Positions 34,538-42,933 of a stretch of 64,000 bases of DNA are shown here, in pieces. Every line of letters begins with the position of its first letter. Positions within the stretch are counted from its first letter, which is position 1. Under the pieces are notes generated by a model, which saw nothing but the letters and a program-made list of their open reading frames with translations, searched no databases and was not told the origin of the DNA. This DNA is from Bacillus sp. UNC438CL73TsuS30 (GTDB lineage Bacteria > Bacillota > Bacilli > Bacillales > Cytobacillaceae), in assembly GCF_000482325.1 (NCBI RefSeq), contig NZ_KI535297.1, positions 186,001-250,000 on the forward strand. Reading direction: 5' to 3'. A program made the translations under genes and the position numbers.

Positions 34538-35134
34538 GTGAAACCGTATGTTGATTTAGCGATTGGGTTTGCCCGCACTGGTGTAACAGGCTACGGGGGC
34601 GGGCCCTCAACCATTCCGTTGATTGAATATGAAGCAGTCAAAAAATATCATTGGACATCTGAAGAAGAATTTTCCGAGATTTTGGCGATGGCCAATACAT
34701 TGCCAGGGCCAATTGCGACAAAAATGGCGGCCTATATTGGATTTAAAGTAAAGGGTACATTAGGAGCAACCGTGGCCATTCTTGCTCATATCCTGCCATC
34801 GATCATTGCAATGTTAGCCTTATTAACCGCACTGTATTCGTTTCGGAATTCCCCGATTGTGAGTGGAATGGTGCAAGGGGTTACGCCTGTAATTGGATTT
34901 ATGCTCGCGGAAATGGCTTACCGGTTTTTCCAAAATGGTCGAAAAGGACTTGGTTTATCGAAAATGATAAGCCTATCTGTCCTATCATTAATCGTAGTCC
35001 AATTCCTAGGATTACATCCAGGAATCTTAATCGCTATTTTTCTAATTACTGCCTTTATTATTGCAGACCGTAAAGAAAAAGCTGCCGCCAAACAGTCCGA
35101 AGTTGTTGTTAAAAGAAAGGAAAAAAGTTCATGA
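34538..35134 (+). CDS. CHR (chromate-type) transporter half A
   Basis: These 198 residues have about six membrane helices and the CHR signatures GYGGGPSTIPLIEYEAV and ANTLPGPIATKMAAYIGF. This is one short-chain half; two halves pair in the membrane. CHR proteins move chromate or sulfate, but many short-chain members sit in unrelated operons and have unknown substrates. The GTG at 34538 has AAGGGGA seven bases upstream, so the 26 extra in-frame codons from 34460 are unlikely to be used. It overlaps the next gene by four bases (ATGA). Confidence 0.88.
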   Translation: MKPYVDLAIGFARTGVTGYGGGPSTIPLIEYEAVKKYHWTSEEEFSEILAMANTLPGPIATKMAAYIGFKVKGTLGATVAILAHILPSIIAMLALLTALYSFRNSPIVSGMVQGVTPVIGFMLAEMAYRFFQNGRKGLGLSKMISLSVLSLIVVQFLGLHPGILIAIFLITAFIIADRKEKAAAKQSEVVVKRKEKSS

Positions 35135-35661
35135 TCTATTTGCATATTTTTTGGGCATTTTTAATTTCGAATTTACTGGGCTATGGGGGCGGTCCTGCTA
35201 CAATTCCATTATACCAAAATGAAATCGTTAATCATTATCATTGGATGTCAGCATCCGAATTCGGGAATATATTAGCGATTGCGAATGCCCTGCCTGGTCC
35301 AATTGCAACCAAAATTGGCGGGTTTATCGGCTATCAAGTGGGTGGTCCGATTGGCGCAATTGTTGGGCTGGCAGCTACAATCCTTCCCTCTGCCATAGCT
35401 GTAATAATATTGTTTAAATTTGTAAATTTATTTAAAGATAACGCAAGAGTCAAGCTTATGACCAAGTCTGTACAGCCTATTATCGCTATCTTGCTAGGTG
35501 TAATGGCTTATCAATTTTTCTTAACTGCTTTTGAAAAAAGCGGGGTCTTTCATTTAGTTTTGTTAGCTGTAGTGAGTTATTTCGCCTTAATTAAAATCAA
35601 GCTTCATCCATCATTACTGATACTTGGAGCGCTAATCTATGGCGGGGTATTTTTATCATAA
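35131..35661 (+). CDS. CHR (chromate-type) transporter half B
   Basis: This 176-residue partner of half A carries GYGGGPATIPLYQNEI and ANALPGPIATKIGGFIGY, followed by further helices. The start overlaps the previous stop by four bases, which suggests translational coupling and a 1:1 heterodimer. Two separate half-size genes are the normal short-chain CHR arrangement, not a frameshifted long gene. In this context it may export an anion formed in the pathway. Confidence 0.88.
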   Translation: MIYLHIFWAFLISNLLGYGGGPATIPLYQNEIVNHYHWMSASEFGNILAIANALPGPIATKIGGFIGYQVGGPIGAIVGLAATILPSAIAVIILFKFVNLFKDNARVKLMTKSVQPIIAILLGVMAYQFFLTAFEKSGVFHLVLLAVVSYFALIKIKLHPSLLILGALIYGGVFLS

Positions 35662-35708
35662 TCGGATAAAAGGGAATGAAAATACTTAGAAATAAGCGGG
35701 TGTGATGA

Positions 35709-36413
35709 ATGGATATTAGATGGGAGGAAAACAATCTTTTATCAGTACGAGAACATGCATATTTATACTTAAAAGAAATGATTCTTGAAGGTGAATATAA
35801 AGCAGGTGACCGGTTGATTGAAAGAGAACTCGCAGGGAAACTGAATATTAGCCGCACCCCGATCCGAGAGGCTCTGTTCCGTTTGGAATCTCAAGGATTT
35901 GTAAAAACCGTACCCAGAAAAGGGGTAGTCGTTTCCAATATTTCAGAAAATGAAGTTATCGAAGTGTTTACGATTCTTTCTTCTTTAGAAGTTCTCGCTG
36001 TCAAATTAGCCGCAGAAAAAATGGATGAGGATACCAAAGTAGAACTTGATCAAAAAATCCAAGAACTGATGGAACTCGAAGCAGGGGCGGAAGAAAATTA
36101 TAATCTTGAACATATTCAAATGAACCGCCTTATCAACAAAGCATCGAAAAGCCCAAAATTGTTTGAAATTCTTTCCAGTTTGATTGATTTTATTCATATG
36201 GCTGCCAATATGGGATACGAAACACCAGGGAGACGTAAAGATTCTCTAAGAGAACATATTGAAATCATGAAAGCATTGCGTAATCAAGAAACAGAATTAG
36301 CAGAGTATTTTATGAGAATTCATATCGAAAACTCAAAAAAAGCGTATATCACCTATATACAGAACCGGAAAGAGAAGCTAAATAAAAGGAAAATGGAAAT
36401 CCCCTCTAAATGA
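35709..36413 (+). CDS. GntR-family regulator, FCD type (second of two)
   Basis: This 234-residue protein is built like the regulator at 23222: winged helix to about residue 80 and an FCD domain to about 215. The DNA-reading part NISRTPIREALFRLESQGF is identical in both, while the ligand-binding halves have drifted. They could thus read the same GTATAC sites in response to different ligands. No GTATAC site is visible directly upstream, so it may be transcribed with the CHR genes 47 bases before it. The ribosome site is weak (GGGTG). Confidence 0.9.
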   Translation: MDIRWEENNLLSVREHAYLYLKEMILEGEYKAGDRLIERELAGKLNISRTPIREALFRLESQGFVKTVPRKGVVVSNISENEVIEVFTILSSLEVLAVKLAAEKMDEDTKVELDQKIQELMELEAGAEENYNLEHIQMNRLINKASKSPKLFEILSSLIDFIHMAANMGYETPGRRKDSLREHIEIMKALRNQETELAEYFMRIHIENSKKAYITYIQNRKEKLNKRKMEIPSK

Positions 36414-36452
36414 ATTACTAATATAAAAGATAAAAAAGGGAGGACTTGGGAG

Positions 36453-36800
36453 ATGCCGAAAATTCATTTTGTTAACAATGATAAACAATTAGAGGTGCCG
36501 GAAAATTCGAATATTTTAAGAATGTCCCTTCGCTATGACGGAGAGCTTCCAAACCGTTGCGGCGGAGGAATTTGCGGAACATGTGTTTTTAAAGCGATTG
36601 AAGGAGCAGAAAACCTGGATAAAGTAAAAATTCAAGAAAAAAGAAAATTAGGGGAAGAATGGCTTGAAAAAGGCTACCGCCTTGGGTGCCAAACCTTTGT
36701 AACCAACGGAGATGTCTCTCTATCCTGGGATGAAGAGGTAACAAAGCAGGTAATTAAAAGAAAGCCAGATAAACTACAAAAGGAAGTAACTTCGGTTTAG
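36453..36800 (+). CDS. [2Fe-2S] ferredoxin (second)
   Basis: This 115-residue plant-type ferredoxin has cluster cysteines C36, C41, C44 and C79 (RCGGGICGTC and LGCQ). It differs clearly from the first ferredoxin in the cluster loop (GGGICGTC against GMGRCTKC), so they may serve different redox partners or potentials. It follows the second GntR by 39 bases with a GGGAG site and is probably cotranscribed with it. Confidence 0.9.
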   Translation: MPKIHFVNNDKQLEVPENSNILRMSLRYDGELPNRCGGGICGTCVFKAIEGAENLDKVKIQEKRKLGEEWLEKGYRLGCQTFVTNGDVSLSWDEEVTKQVIKRKPDKLQKEVTSV

Positions 36801-36860
36801 CTAGTACTCTAAAATTCGTATTCTAGTAGATTAATATCAAGATGATTGGCGGGTGATCTT

Positions 36861-37037
36861 ATGTGGGTATGTAACAGTCATATGAAGGAAATCATTGCAT
36901 TAATGGATACTCCCCATATTAGTAAAGCATCATATCAAATAAAATGCTCGGCTTGTGATAACCGTGCTATTGCAAAGGTGTATTTTGCGCATAAACCATT
37001 CCGTCTTCAAAAAAATCAGAAGGAACTTGTAAAATGA
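36861..37037 (+). CDS. Small CxxH/CxxC zinc-ribbon-like protein
   Basis: This 58-residue protein has CNSH near its start and CSAC about 30 residues later, the layout of the CxxH/CxxC (YyzF-like) family of Bacillus. It probably binds zinc. The function is unknown. The ATG at 36861 is chosen over an upstream in-frame TTG at 36846, and the ribosome site is modest (GGGTG). Confidence 0.7.
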   Translation: MWVCNSHMKEIIALMDTPHISKASYQIKCSACDNRAIAKVYFAHKPFRLQKNQKELVK

Positions 37038-37053
37038 TGTATAAATGACAACA

Positions 37054-37072
37054 AGGCGCATATTGCGCCTTT
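37054..37072 (+). terminator. Hairpin after the CxxH/CxxC gene
   Basis: AAGGCGCA-TAT-TGCGCCTT with a short T-run. It may end the second-ferredoxin transcript. Confidence 0.5.
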
Positions 37073-37076
37073 CAGA

Positions 37077-37217
37077 TTATAGACAAAAGGCATTCCGAAT
37101 GTCCCTATTCGGCATGGACAATTTTTTTAGACCTCTTAAGGTTGTCCATCGCATACTATTATTTTCTTTTGCATCCGCAAAATGATCACGATTGATCTGT
37201 GTATTTTTAGTAAGCAT
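37077..37217 (-). CDS. Possible 46-residue small basic protein
   Basis: The minus frame from ATG at 37217 reads MLTKNTQINRDHFADAKENN and ends NRDIRNAFCL. A GAGGTA site is six bases upstream. It is hydrophilic and basic, with no family I recognise. Small Bacillus proteins of this kind are often sporulation-related, but nothing here proves that this frame is translated. The exact 3' end is approximate. Confidence 0.4.
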   Translation of the reverse strand: MLTKNTQINRDHFADAKENNSMRWTTLRGLKKLSMPNRDIRNAFCL

Positions 37218-37293
37218 TTCATCTACCTCATTTAAACCTTTTACCTAAATTATATAAAAGGCTGTGTTTATGTACTATATTTATTTTTACACA

Positions 37294-37427
37294 CTGTTGA
37301 TTGGAGTGGAAGGCGCGAAGACTCCTGCGGGAGCAGCGGGACAGGTGAGACCCCACAGGAGCTTTAGCGACGAGGAGGCTCACCGCCGCCCCGCGGAAAG
37401 CGAAGCGCCTGGAACGGAAATCAACAG
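37294..37427. repeat. GC-rich intergenic repeat with terminal inverted repeats
   Basis: A 134-base element much richer in G and C than its surroundings, starting CTGTTGATT and ending AATCAACAG (exact inverse complement). Inside are GCGGGAGCAGCGGGACAGGT and CCCCGCGGAAAGCGAAGCGCC. From memory this element recurs between genes in several Bacillus genomes. It has no reading frame, so it is a non-autonomous repeat or a structured RNA, not an insertion sequence. Confidence 0.85.
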
Positions 37428-37453
37428 ACTAGTATAACGCAGCCAAACAAAAA

Positions 37454-37497
37454 AGACTGTCGATAAATCCAAAATCCTTCGGATTTGTGGACAGTCT
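37454..37497 (+). terminator. Nested hairpin terminator
   Basis: AGACTGTC and GACAGTCT form the outer stem and AAATCC/GGATTT the inner stem. It lies after the GC-rich repeat with no clear gene to end, so it may serve a transcript of the repeat. Confidence 0.6.
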
Positions 37498-37648
37498 GTA
37501 AGGCGAATATTGCGCTTTTTTATTATGTTAATAGGGTTACCTAACATACTTTTGCTCAGAATTGAAATTTCTATGTTTTAACGATTGTATAACGGATGAT
37601 CTCAAAAATATAATTAGAGTAGTATATTTAAATGAAGGAGGGGAGACG

Positions 37649-38122
37649 ATGTTATTATCAATGGAAACAAAACTTCAATACCACCACTGGGCCAACCTTA
37701 CACTTTTAGAACATATTAATCAATTAGATGAGGAGGTTTTTATTAAAGAAGTTAACAGCATTTTTCCGTCACTTGCAGCCATTTTTGAACATATTTATTC
37801 GGTTGATTCTATGTGGCTGAAACGAATTTCCGGTGAAAAAACACCCGTTTTAGAAGCGATAAAATTTGATATTCCGTCTATGGCCATTCAAGCATTTGAT
37901 CAACTTCATCAACAATTCAACCAACTGTATATAATAGAAGGAAAAATTTCGTATCAAAATTCAAAAGGCGAAATTTTTCAAAATGAGCTTTACGAAATCA
38001 TTGAACACCTCAGCAATCATGGGACCTACCATCGCGGGAACGCCTCAGCAGTGCTCCATCAACTCGGACATAATAGTGTTTCTACCGATTTAATCTTTTT
38101 CCTTAGAATGGTTAACAAATGA
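37649..38122 (+). CDS. DinB family protein (second copy)
   Basis: This 157-residue protein has YHHWANLTLLEHI at the start, FEHIYSVDSMWL (H48) and SNHGTYHRGNASAVL near the end, which are the three DinB metal-ligand positions. It is the YisT/DinB-type subgroup, often 150-160 residues. It probably binds a divalent metal and a thiol cofactor; its substrate is unknown. It is only distantly related to the copy at 7420. AAGGAGGGG is upstream of the ATG, and an in-frame ATG at 37661 is an alternative. Confidence 0.88.
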   Translation: MLLSMETKLQYHHWANLTLLEHINQLDEEVFIKEVNSIFPSLAAIFEHIYSVDSMWLKRISGEKTPVLEAIKFDIPSMAIQAFDQLHQQFNQLYIIEGKISYQNSKGEIFQNELYEIIEHLSNHGTYHRGNASAVLHQLGHNSVSTDLIFFLRMVNK

Positions 38123-38162
38123 TTAATAGTAAATACTATTCAATTAATAATAAATTACAAAC

Positions 38163-38192
38163 AAAAGGTCATCAGACATTGATGCCCTTTTT
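38163..38192 (+). terminator. Terminator after the second DinB gene
   Basis: AAAGG(T)CATCA-GACAT-TGATG(C)CCTTT is followed by further T. Confidence 0.8.
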
Positions 38193-38332
38193 CCATTTTG
38201 TCATATCTTCCTGCAGAATTATTTTACAATTTGTCTAATGAATGCGCTTTCTCACTTGGATATAATATTTAAAGAGAATAACAATTTGGAATGTTGGGAT
38301 ATTTGTCGCATTCCAATTGATTCCACCGTTGG

Positions 38333-38347
38333 TACAATAATATTGTA
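38333..38347. promoter_or_regulatory. Palindrome in the gabP promoter region
   Basis: TACAATA-A-TATTGTA is perfectly symmetrical and lies about 90 bases before gabP. The binding protein is unknown. Confidence 0.4.
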
Positions 38348-38436
38348 GTAGAAAGTAGGTGATACTTCCCGATTAATATTTGTCGAAATAAAGGAAACAT
38401 AAAAGTTTTAAATTTCGGACAAAGGGTGTGTTGAAT

Positions 38437-39846
38437 TTGAGCCAAAACCAAGAGAATTTGAAAAAAGAGTTAAAAATTCGCCATATTACGATGATTTCCA
38501 TCGGGGGAGTAATCGGTGCTGGCCTTTTTATGGGAAGTGGTGCCGTTATCCACTCTGCTGGCCCTGGTTCGATTATCTCTTACGGACTAGCCGGGCTGCT
38601 TGTCATTTTCATCATGAGGATGCTTGGGGAAATGGCTACTGTTAATCCGACAAGTGGATCTTTTTCTACATATGCACGTGAAGCGATCGGCCCATGGGCC
38701 GGATATACCATAGGTTGGCTTTATTGGTTCTTCTGGGTGATCGTAATTGCGATCGAAGCAACAGCTGGAGCAGCCAATATACAGTACTGGTTCCCAAATA
38801 TCCCAGCCTGGCTATTAAGCTTAGTTTTAACAATTTTATTAACCCTCACCAATGTTTACTCTGTAAAATCTTTTGGTGAATTTGAATATTGGTTTTCTTT
38901 CATCAAAGTTGCAACCATCACTTTGTTTCTAATCGTTGGTCTCGCGGTTATATCTGGTCTTATGCCAGGCGTGACAGCTCCAGGGGCTTCTAACTTAACC
39001 GGGTTAGGTGGATTTATGCCGCACGGGATCAGTTCCATTCTTCTTGGAATTACGGTGGTCATTTTCTCGTTTATGGGTACCGAGATTGTTGCTGTTGCCG
39101 CAGGGGAATCCGCGGAACCTGCAAAAGCCGTTCGAATTGCCACAAACAGTGTTATTTGGAGGATTCTTATCTTTTATATCGGATCGATTGCCGTTGTAGT
39201 TACCTTACTTCCTTGGAATTCTGCTAATCTTTTAAAAAGTCCTTTCGTTGCCGTCCTTGAGCATGTTGGAATTCCTGCGGCAGCACAAATAATGAATTTT
39301 GTTGTCTTAACGGCCGTCCTTTCCTGTTTAAATTCAGGACTTTATACCAATTCACGGATGTTGTATGGAATGGCGAAAACAGGGGATGCACCAAAAGCGT
39401 TCTTAAAGCTTAGTAAAAAAGGTGTTCCGGCAAATGCAGTGCTTTTTGGAACGGTTTTTGCTTACATTGGTGTCATCTTCAATTATTTTTCACCTGATAA
39501 AGTCTTCCTCTTTCTAGTAAATGCTTCAGGGGGAATAGCGCTATTAGTTTACCTTGTAATTGCTGTTTCCCATTTAAAAATGCGACGTAAAGTCCAGCGC
39601 GAAAATCCTGAGCTTCTTAAGGTGAAAATGTGGTTATTCCCTTATTTAACCTATGTAACGATCGCAGGGATTATCGCCATTTTAGTCGCAATGGTCTTTA
39701 TTGACTCCATGCGATCCCAAATATTTTTAACCTTACTTATTGCTGCGCTCGTAGTAGCATCTTATTTCTTCATTCGCGGAAAAAAAGGCGATGCTGCTGA
39801 AATCGATGACAGCGATATTTCTACCTCTAAGACAATTAAAACATAA
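38437..39846 (+). CDS. gabP: 4-aminobutyrate (GABA) permease, APC family
   Basis: This 469-residue transporter has twelve helices. MISIGGVIGAGLFMGSGAVI, RMLGEMATVNPTSGSFSTYA and FSFMGTEIVAVAAGESAEP are APC hallmarks, and the whole sequence follows B. subtilis GabP closely. GabP imports GABA and related amino acids with protons. Alignment with GabP points to the TTG at 38437 (MSQNQENLKKELKIRH), ten bases after AAAGGG; GTG at 38428 and TTG at 38431 are alternatives. No gabT or gabD is adjacent. Confidence 0.88.
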   Translation: MSQNQENLKKELKIRHITMISIGGVIGAGLFMGSGAVIHSAGPGSIISYGLAGLLVIFIMRMLGEMATVNPTSGSFSTYAREAIGPWAGYTIGWLYWFFWVIVIAIEATAGAANIQYWFPNIPAWLLSLVLTILLTLTNVYSVKSFGEFEYWFSFIKVATITLFLIVGLAVISGLMPGVTAPGASNLTGLGGFMPHGISSILLGITVVIFSFMGTEIVAVAAGESAEPAKAVRIATNSVIWRILIFYIGSIAVVVTLLPWNSANLLKSPFVAVLEHVGIPAAAQIMNFVVLTAVLSCLNSGLYTNSRMLYGMAKTGDAPKAFLKLSKKGVPANAVLFGTVFAYIGVIFNYFSPDKVFLFLVNASGGIALLVYLVIAVSHLKMRRKVQRENPELLKVKMWLFPYLTYVTIAGIIAILVAMVFIDSMRSQIFLTLLIAALVVASYFFIRGKKGDAAEIDDSDISTSKTIKT

Positions 39847-39868
39847 ATCCTACTTATATAAAGGTATA

Positions 39869-39898
39869 GGCTCAGGTATTTTTTTCCTGAGCCTTTTT
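39869..39898 (+). terminator. Terminator after gabP
   Basis: GGCTCAGG and CCTGAGCC form an eight-pair stem followed by TTTTT. Confidence 0.92.
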
Positions 39899-40087
39899 CC
39901 CCTTACTTAAGCTCATTCATTCTTGAATGGGTTATTTTATTTTTAAGAGTTTGAATATTCTTTGCAATCTCTTAATAAAGTATTACAAAATATTCATGTT
40001 TGTTTCATATCGGCTTTACTTTGTTTTGGTACGATTTAAAGTGTAAAACAAATCCAAAAAGGCATGAGAAAAAAAGGGGGAATGGTT

Positions 40088-41188
40088 ATGGGGAAAAGGT
40101 CACTGTTTAAAATGGCCGCTGTTGGATTACTATCCGTTTCACTTATTGCAGGATGTTCTAGTACATCATCATCGGGGACAAAAAAGGATGATAGCAGCAA
40201 GAATCTTTCCATTGAAGAGATTACGAAAAAGGCACAAAAAGAAGGAGAAGTAAATTCAGTTGGAATGCCGGATGCATGGGCAAACTGGAAACAAACTTGG
40301 GACGATTTAAAATCGAAATACAATATTAAACACACCGATACCGATATGTCGAGCGCAGAGGAACTTGCGAAATTTGAATCAGAAAAGGAGAATGCGACCG
40401 CTGATATTGGTGATGTAGGGATTAACTTCGGTCCGCTTGCAAAAGAAAAAGGCTTGACGCTTCCATATAAAACCTCTTATTGGAATGATGTCCCAGATTG
40501 GGCAAAGGATGATGAGGGTCACTGGATGGTGGGCTATACCGGTACCATCGCTTTTATTACAGATAAAACAAACGTCAAAAACCCACCAAAAACTTGGAAG
40601 GATTTAGTGGATGGAAATTATAAAGTAACGGTTGGGGATGTATTGAAAGCAAGCCAAGCCCAATTTGCCGTATTGGCTGCTGCCTTTGCTAATGGAGGAG
40701 ATGAAAAAAACATCCAGCCAGGTGTAGACTTCTTTAAAGATTTAGCTAAAAAGGGCCGTTTAGTCACAACAGATCCCAAGTTAACCGCGTTAGAAAAAGG
40801 AGAAGTCGACGTTGCTTTAGTTTGGGACTTTAATGGTCTTGGTTACCGTGACCAAATTGATCCGAATCGTTTTGATGTAGTCATTCCTGAAGAAACATCG
40901 GTCATGTCAGGCTATGCTTCTGTTATTAATAAATATGCTAAACATCCTAATGCCGCCAAACTTGCTAGAGAATATATTTTCTCAGATGCAGGGCAGGCAA
41001 ATCTAGCACGAGGCTACGCACGACCAATTCGTCAAAATGTAAAACTTCCGGAGGATGCCAAAGCAAAACTTCTGCCGGATGACATGTACAAAAATGTAAG
41101 ACCGGTAAAAGATATGAAGGCGTGGGAACAAACAGTTCAACAATTATTAGATTTATGGCAAAGTCAGGTGCTTGTTAATGTCAAATAA
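40088..41188 (+). CDS. ABC importer substrate-binding lipoprotein
   Basis: This 366-residue protein has a signal peptide and lipobox LIAGC (lipidated Cys at about 22), then a Ser/Lys linker. It then has a type II periplasmic-binding fold similar to iron, spermidine and phosphonate binding proteins. TWKDLVDGNYKVTVGD and GEVDVALVWDFNGLGY are typical of that group. It should sit on the outer face of the membrane and feed the permeases at 42088 and 42930. The start at 40088 is seven bases from GGGGG. The ligand is inferred to be a phosphoester or phosphonate from the next gene. Confidence 0.88.
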   Translation: MGKRSLFKMAAVGLLSVSLIAGCSSTSSSGTKKDDSSKNLSIEEITKKAQKEGEVNSVGMPDAWANWKQTWDDLKSKYNIKHTDTDMSSAEELAKFESEKENATADIGDVGINFGPLAKEKGLTLPYKTSYWNDVPDWAKDDEGHWMVGYTGTIAFITDKTNVKNPPKTWKDLVDGNYKVTVGDVLKASQAQFAVLAAAFANGGDEKNIQPGVDFFKDLAKKGRLVTTDPKLTALEKGEVDVALVWDFNGLGYRDQIDPNRFDVVIPEETSVMSGYASVINKYAKHPNAAKLAREYIFSDAGQANLARGYARPIRQNVKLPEDAKAKLLPDDMYKNVRPVKDMKAWEQTVQQLLDLWQSQVLVNVK

Positions 41189-42011
41189 GCTTATTTTTAT
41201 CATGTTGGATGGGTTGCGCTATGATACTGCTAGCAGCCAGATGGGCTATATGCATCATCTGATAGAAAAAGGAAACGCTTCACGGTTTAAGGTGAAGTCG
41301 GAGTTACCGAGTCTATCACGCCCGTTATATGAGGTGTTACTAACCGGGACTCCTGTCGTTAAAAATGGAATTACCACCAATCAAACAGTCAGGTTGTCAC
41401 ATGAAGAAAGTTTATTCCACTTAACAAAGAAAAATGGACTGAAAAATGCAACGGCATCTTATTATTGGGTAAGTGAACTTTATAATTCAGCTCCGTTTAA
41501 TCCAGGTACTGATCGGATTCAATTAGATGGCCAGAAACCGATTGAAAGAGGAATTTTCTACTGGGAGGACCATTATCCTGATTCGCATTTATTTGCCGAT
41601 GCTAATTATCTTCTTCAATCATATGGGCCAGATTTCCTCTATGTTCATTCGATGAATATTGATGATGATGGCCATAAATATACGGCAGATTCTGCGCAGT
41701 ATCGAAATCGCGCGATTGCCGTTGATATGATTCTAGCAAGTGTGCTTCCAAAATGGCTGGAGGCCGGCTACCAAATCATTGTTACTGCCGATCATGGGAT
41801 GAATGATGACGGCCAGCATGGTGGTACGACTGCGTCCGACCGCGAGGTTCCTTTGTTTATTGTTAGTCCCCGGGTAAAAGCCGGAATATACAAAGAGGAA
41901 ATACCACAATTGCAGATCGCGCCTTTAGCATGTGAATTATTGTCGATTCAACCGTCTGCGGCGATGCAAAAGCTATCCATACCTATCCTAAAAGGGGCGC
42001 CTTCTTTGTAA
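41178..42011 (+). CDS. Alkaline-phosphatase-superfamily phosphodiesterase/phosphonatase
   Basis: This 277-residue cytoplasmic enzyme has no signal peptide. Metal-binding parts are FIMLDGLRYD at the start, NIDDDGHKYTADS in the middle, TADHGMNDDGQHGGTT late. The Ser-containing SELPSLSRPLYEVLLTGT is at the nucleophile position. This layout fits nucleotide pyrophosphatase/phosphodiesterases and the PhnA-like phosphonoacetate hydrolase group. It overlaps the binding-protein gene by 11 bases, so transport and intracellular cleavage are coupled. A carbohydrate phosphodiester or phosphonate substrate is the best guess. Confidence 0.82.
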   Translation: MSNKLIFIMLDGLRYDTASSQMGYMHHLIEKGNASRFKVKSELPSLSRPLYEVLLTGTPVVKNGITTNQTVRLSHEESLFHLTKKNGLKNATASYYWVSELYNSAPFNPGTDRIQLDGQKPIERGIFYWEDHYPDSHLFADANYLLQSYGPDFLYVHSMNIDDDGHKYTADSAQYRNRAIAVDMILASVLPKWLEAGYQIIVTADHGMNDDGQHGGTTASDREVPLFIVSPRVKAGIYKEEIPQLQIAPLACELLSIQPSAAMQKLSIPILKGAPSL

Positions 42012-42019
42012 GAAGGCGT
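41999..42019 (+). promoter_or_regulatory. Stem-loop between enzyme and permease genes
   Basis: CGCCTTCTT-TGT-AAGAAGGCG, followed by TTTC. It overlaps the end of the enzyme gene and may attenuate or stabilise the transcript. Confidence 0.65.
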
Positions 42020-42041
42020 TTCTTACTAAAAATGGTTTTCC

Positions 42042-42071
42042 CTAAAAAAACCACCGTGCTTGCGGTTTTTA
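42042..42071 (+). terminator. Second hairpin before the permease gene
   Basis: CTAAAAAAACC pairs with GGTTTTTAG and ends only a few bases before the permease ribosome site. The pair of hairpins suggests controlled read-through so that binding protein and enzyme exceed the membrane parts. Confidence 0.6.
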
Positions 42072-42087
42072 GAAAGGAGTTTTCCGA

Positions 42088-42933
42088 TTGAAACGTCTTA
42101 ATGGCATGTTGATTGCCAGTATCATTCCTTTTTTTCTCATCATTCTTCTCTTCTTATTTGTTCCGCTATTTTTTATGATTTTAAGCAGCTTTCAGGGGAA
42201 TGGGGGAACAGGTTTTACCTTTGATCAATATAAAGAAATTATTAAAAATGTTTATTATCATCAAGCCTTTAAAAATAGTATTTTAATATCCCTTTTTTCA
42301 AGTCTAATAGCCATTATTCTAGCCGTGTTCGCAACCTATTCGATCACTCTTTTTTCTAAAAGAATTCAGGATCGTATTTTAGTATTTGCCAATATGACCG
42401 CTAATTTTGCCGGGATTCCGCTCGCATTTGCATTTATTGTTTTATTAGGAAACAGCGGATTATTTACCCTGTTATTTAAATATTTTGGTTGGGACATGCT
42501 GAGTCGCTTTAATTTATATTCTTGGTCGGGAATGGTCCTTATTTATGTTTATTTCCAGTTGCCATTAGCGGTTATGATGCTTTATCCCATCTATCAAGGA
42601 ATTCAGGCACAGTGGAAGGAAGCCGCCTTCCTGCTGGGCGCCTCGCCTGCACAATTTTGGCTGAAAATCGGGGTTCCAATTATCAGCCCAAGTATCGCCG
42701 GAACTTTTAGTATTCTATTTGCAAATGCTATGGGCGCCTATGCCTCAGCATATGCCCTGGCTGGAAGTACGTATAATCTCGTTACCATCAGAATTGGTGC
42801 CTTAACAACCGGTGATATTTTTGCAAAACCGGAGCTGGGGAGCGCAGTTGCCTGTATTTTAGGAGTTACCTTAGTGATTGCCTTGCTAATTAATGAATGG
42901 TTAACCAGAAAAATACGGAGGGATTTATCATGA
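42088..42933 (+). CDS. ABC importer permease subunit 1
   Basis: 281 residues with six membrane helices and the ABC-docking EAA loop EAAFLLGASPAQFWLKIGVPI at about 180-200. It is of the type I importer family (spermidine/iron/phosphonate type). The start is TTG at 42088, nine bases after AAAGGAG. It overlaps the next permease by four bases. Confidence 0.88.
   Translation: MKRLNGMLIASIIPFFLIILLFLFVPLFFMILSSFQGNGGTGFTFDQYKEIIKNVYYHQAFKNSILISLFSSLIAIILAVFATYSITLFSKRIQDRILVFANMTANFAGIPLAFAFIVLLGNSGLFTLLFKYFGWDMLSRFNLYSWSGMVLIYVYFQLPLAVMMLYPIYQGIQAQWKEAAFLLGASPAQFWLKIGVPIISPSIAGTFSILFANAMGAYASAYALAGSTYNLVTIRIGALTTGDIFAKPELGSAVACILGVTLVIALLINEWLTRKIRRDLS

Larger units (their letters stand above)
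37038..37648. other. Repeat-rich intergenic region
   Basis: About 610 bases containing two short hairpins with the same GGCG-ATATTG-CGC theme (37054-37072 and near 37500-37520). Between them are a possible minus-strand small frame, the GC-rich repeat at 37294-37427 and a terminator at 37454-37497. Confidence 0.6.
38123..38436. other. Spacer and promoter region before gabP
   Basis: About 310 bases holding the terminator at 38163-38192, a GGAATG/CATTCC inverted repeat near 38289-38315, and a 15-base palindrome TACAATAATATTGTA at 38333-38347 that may be an operator. No gene is seen. Confidence 0.5.

Noticed and set aside
34460-35661. The two CHR genes as one frameshifted long chromate transporter
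   Set aside because: Each half has its own start, a four-base ATGA overlap and full signature motifs. This is the normal short-chain paired form.
37294-37427. CRISPR array or insertion sequence
   Set aside because: There is no repeat-spacer periodicity and no transposase frame; it is a single palindromic-ended element.
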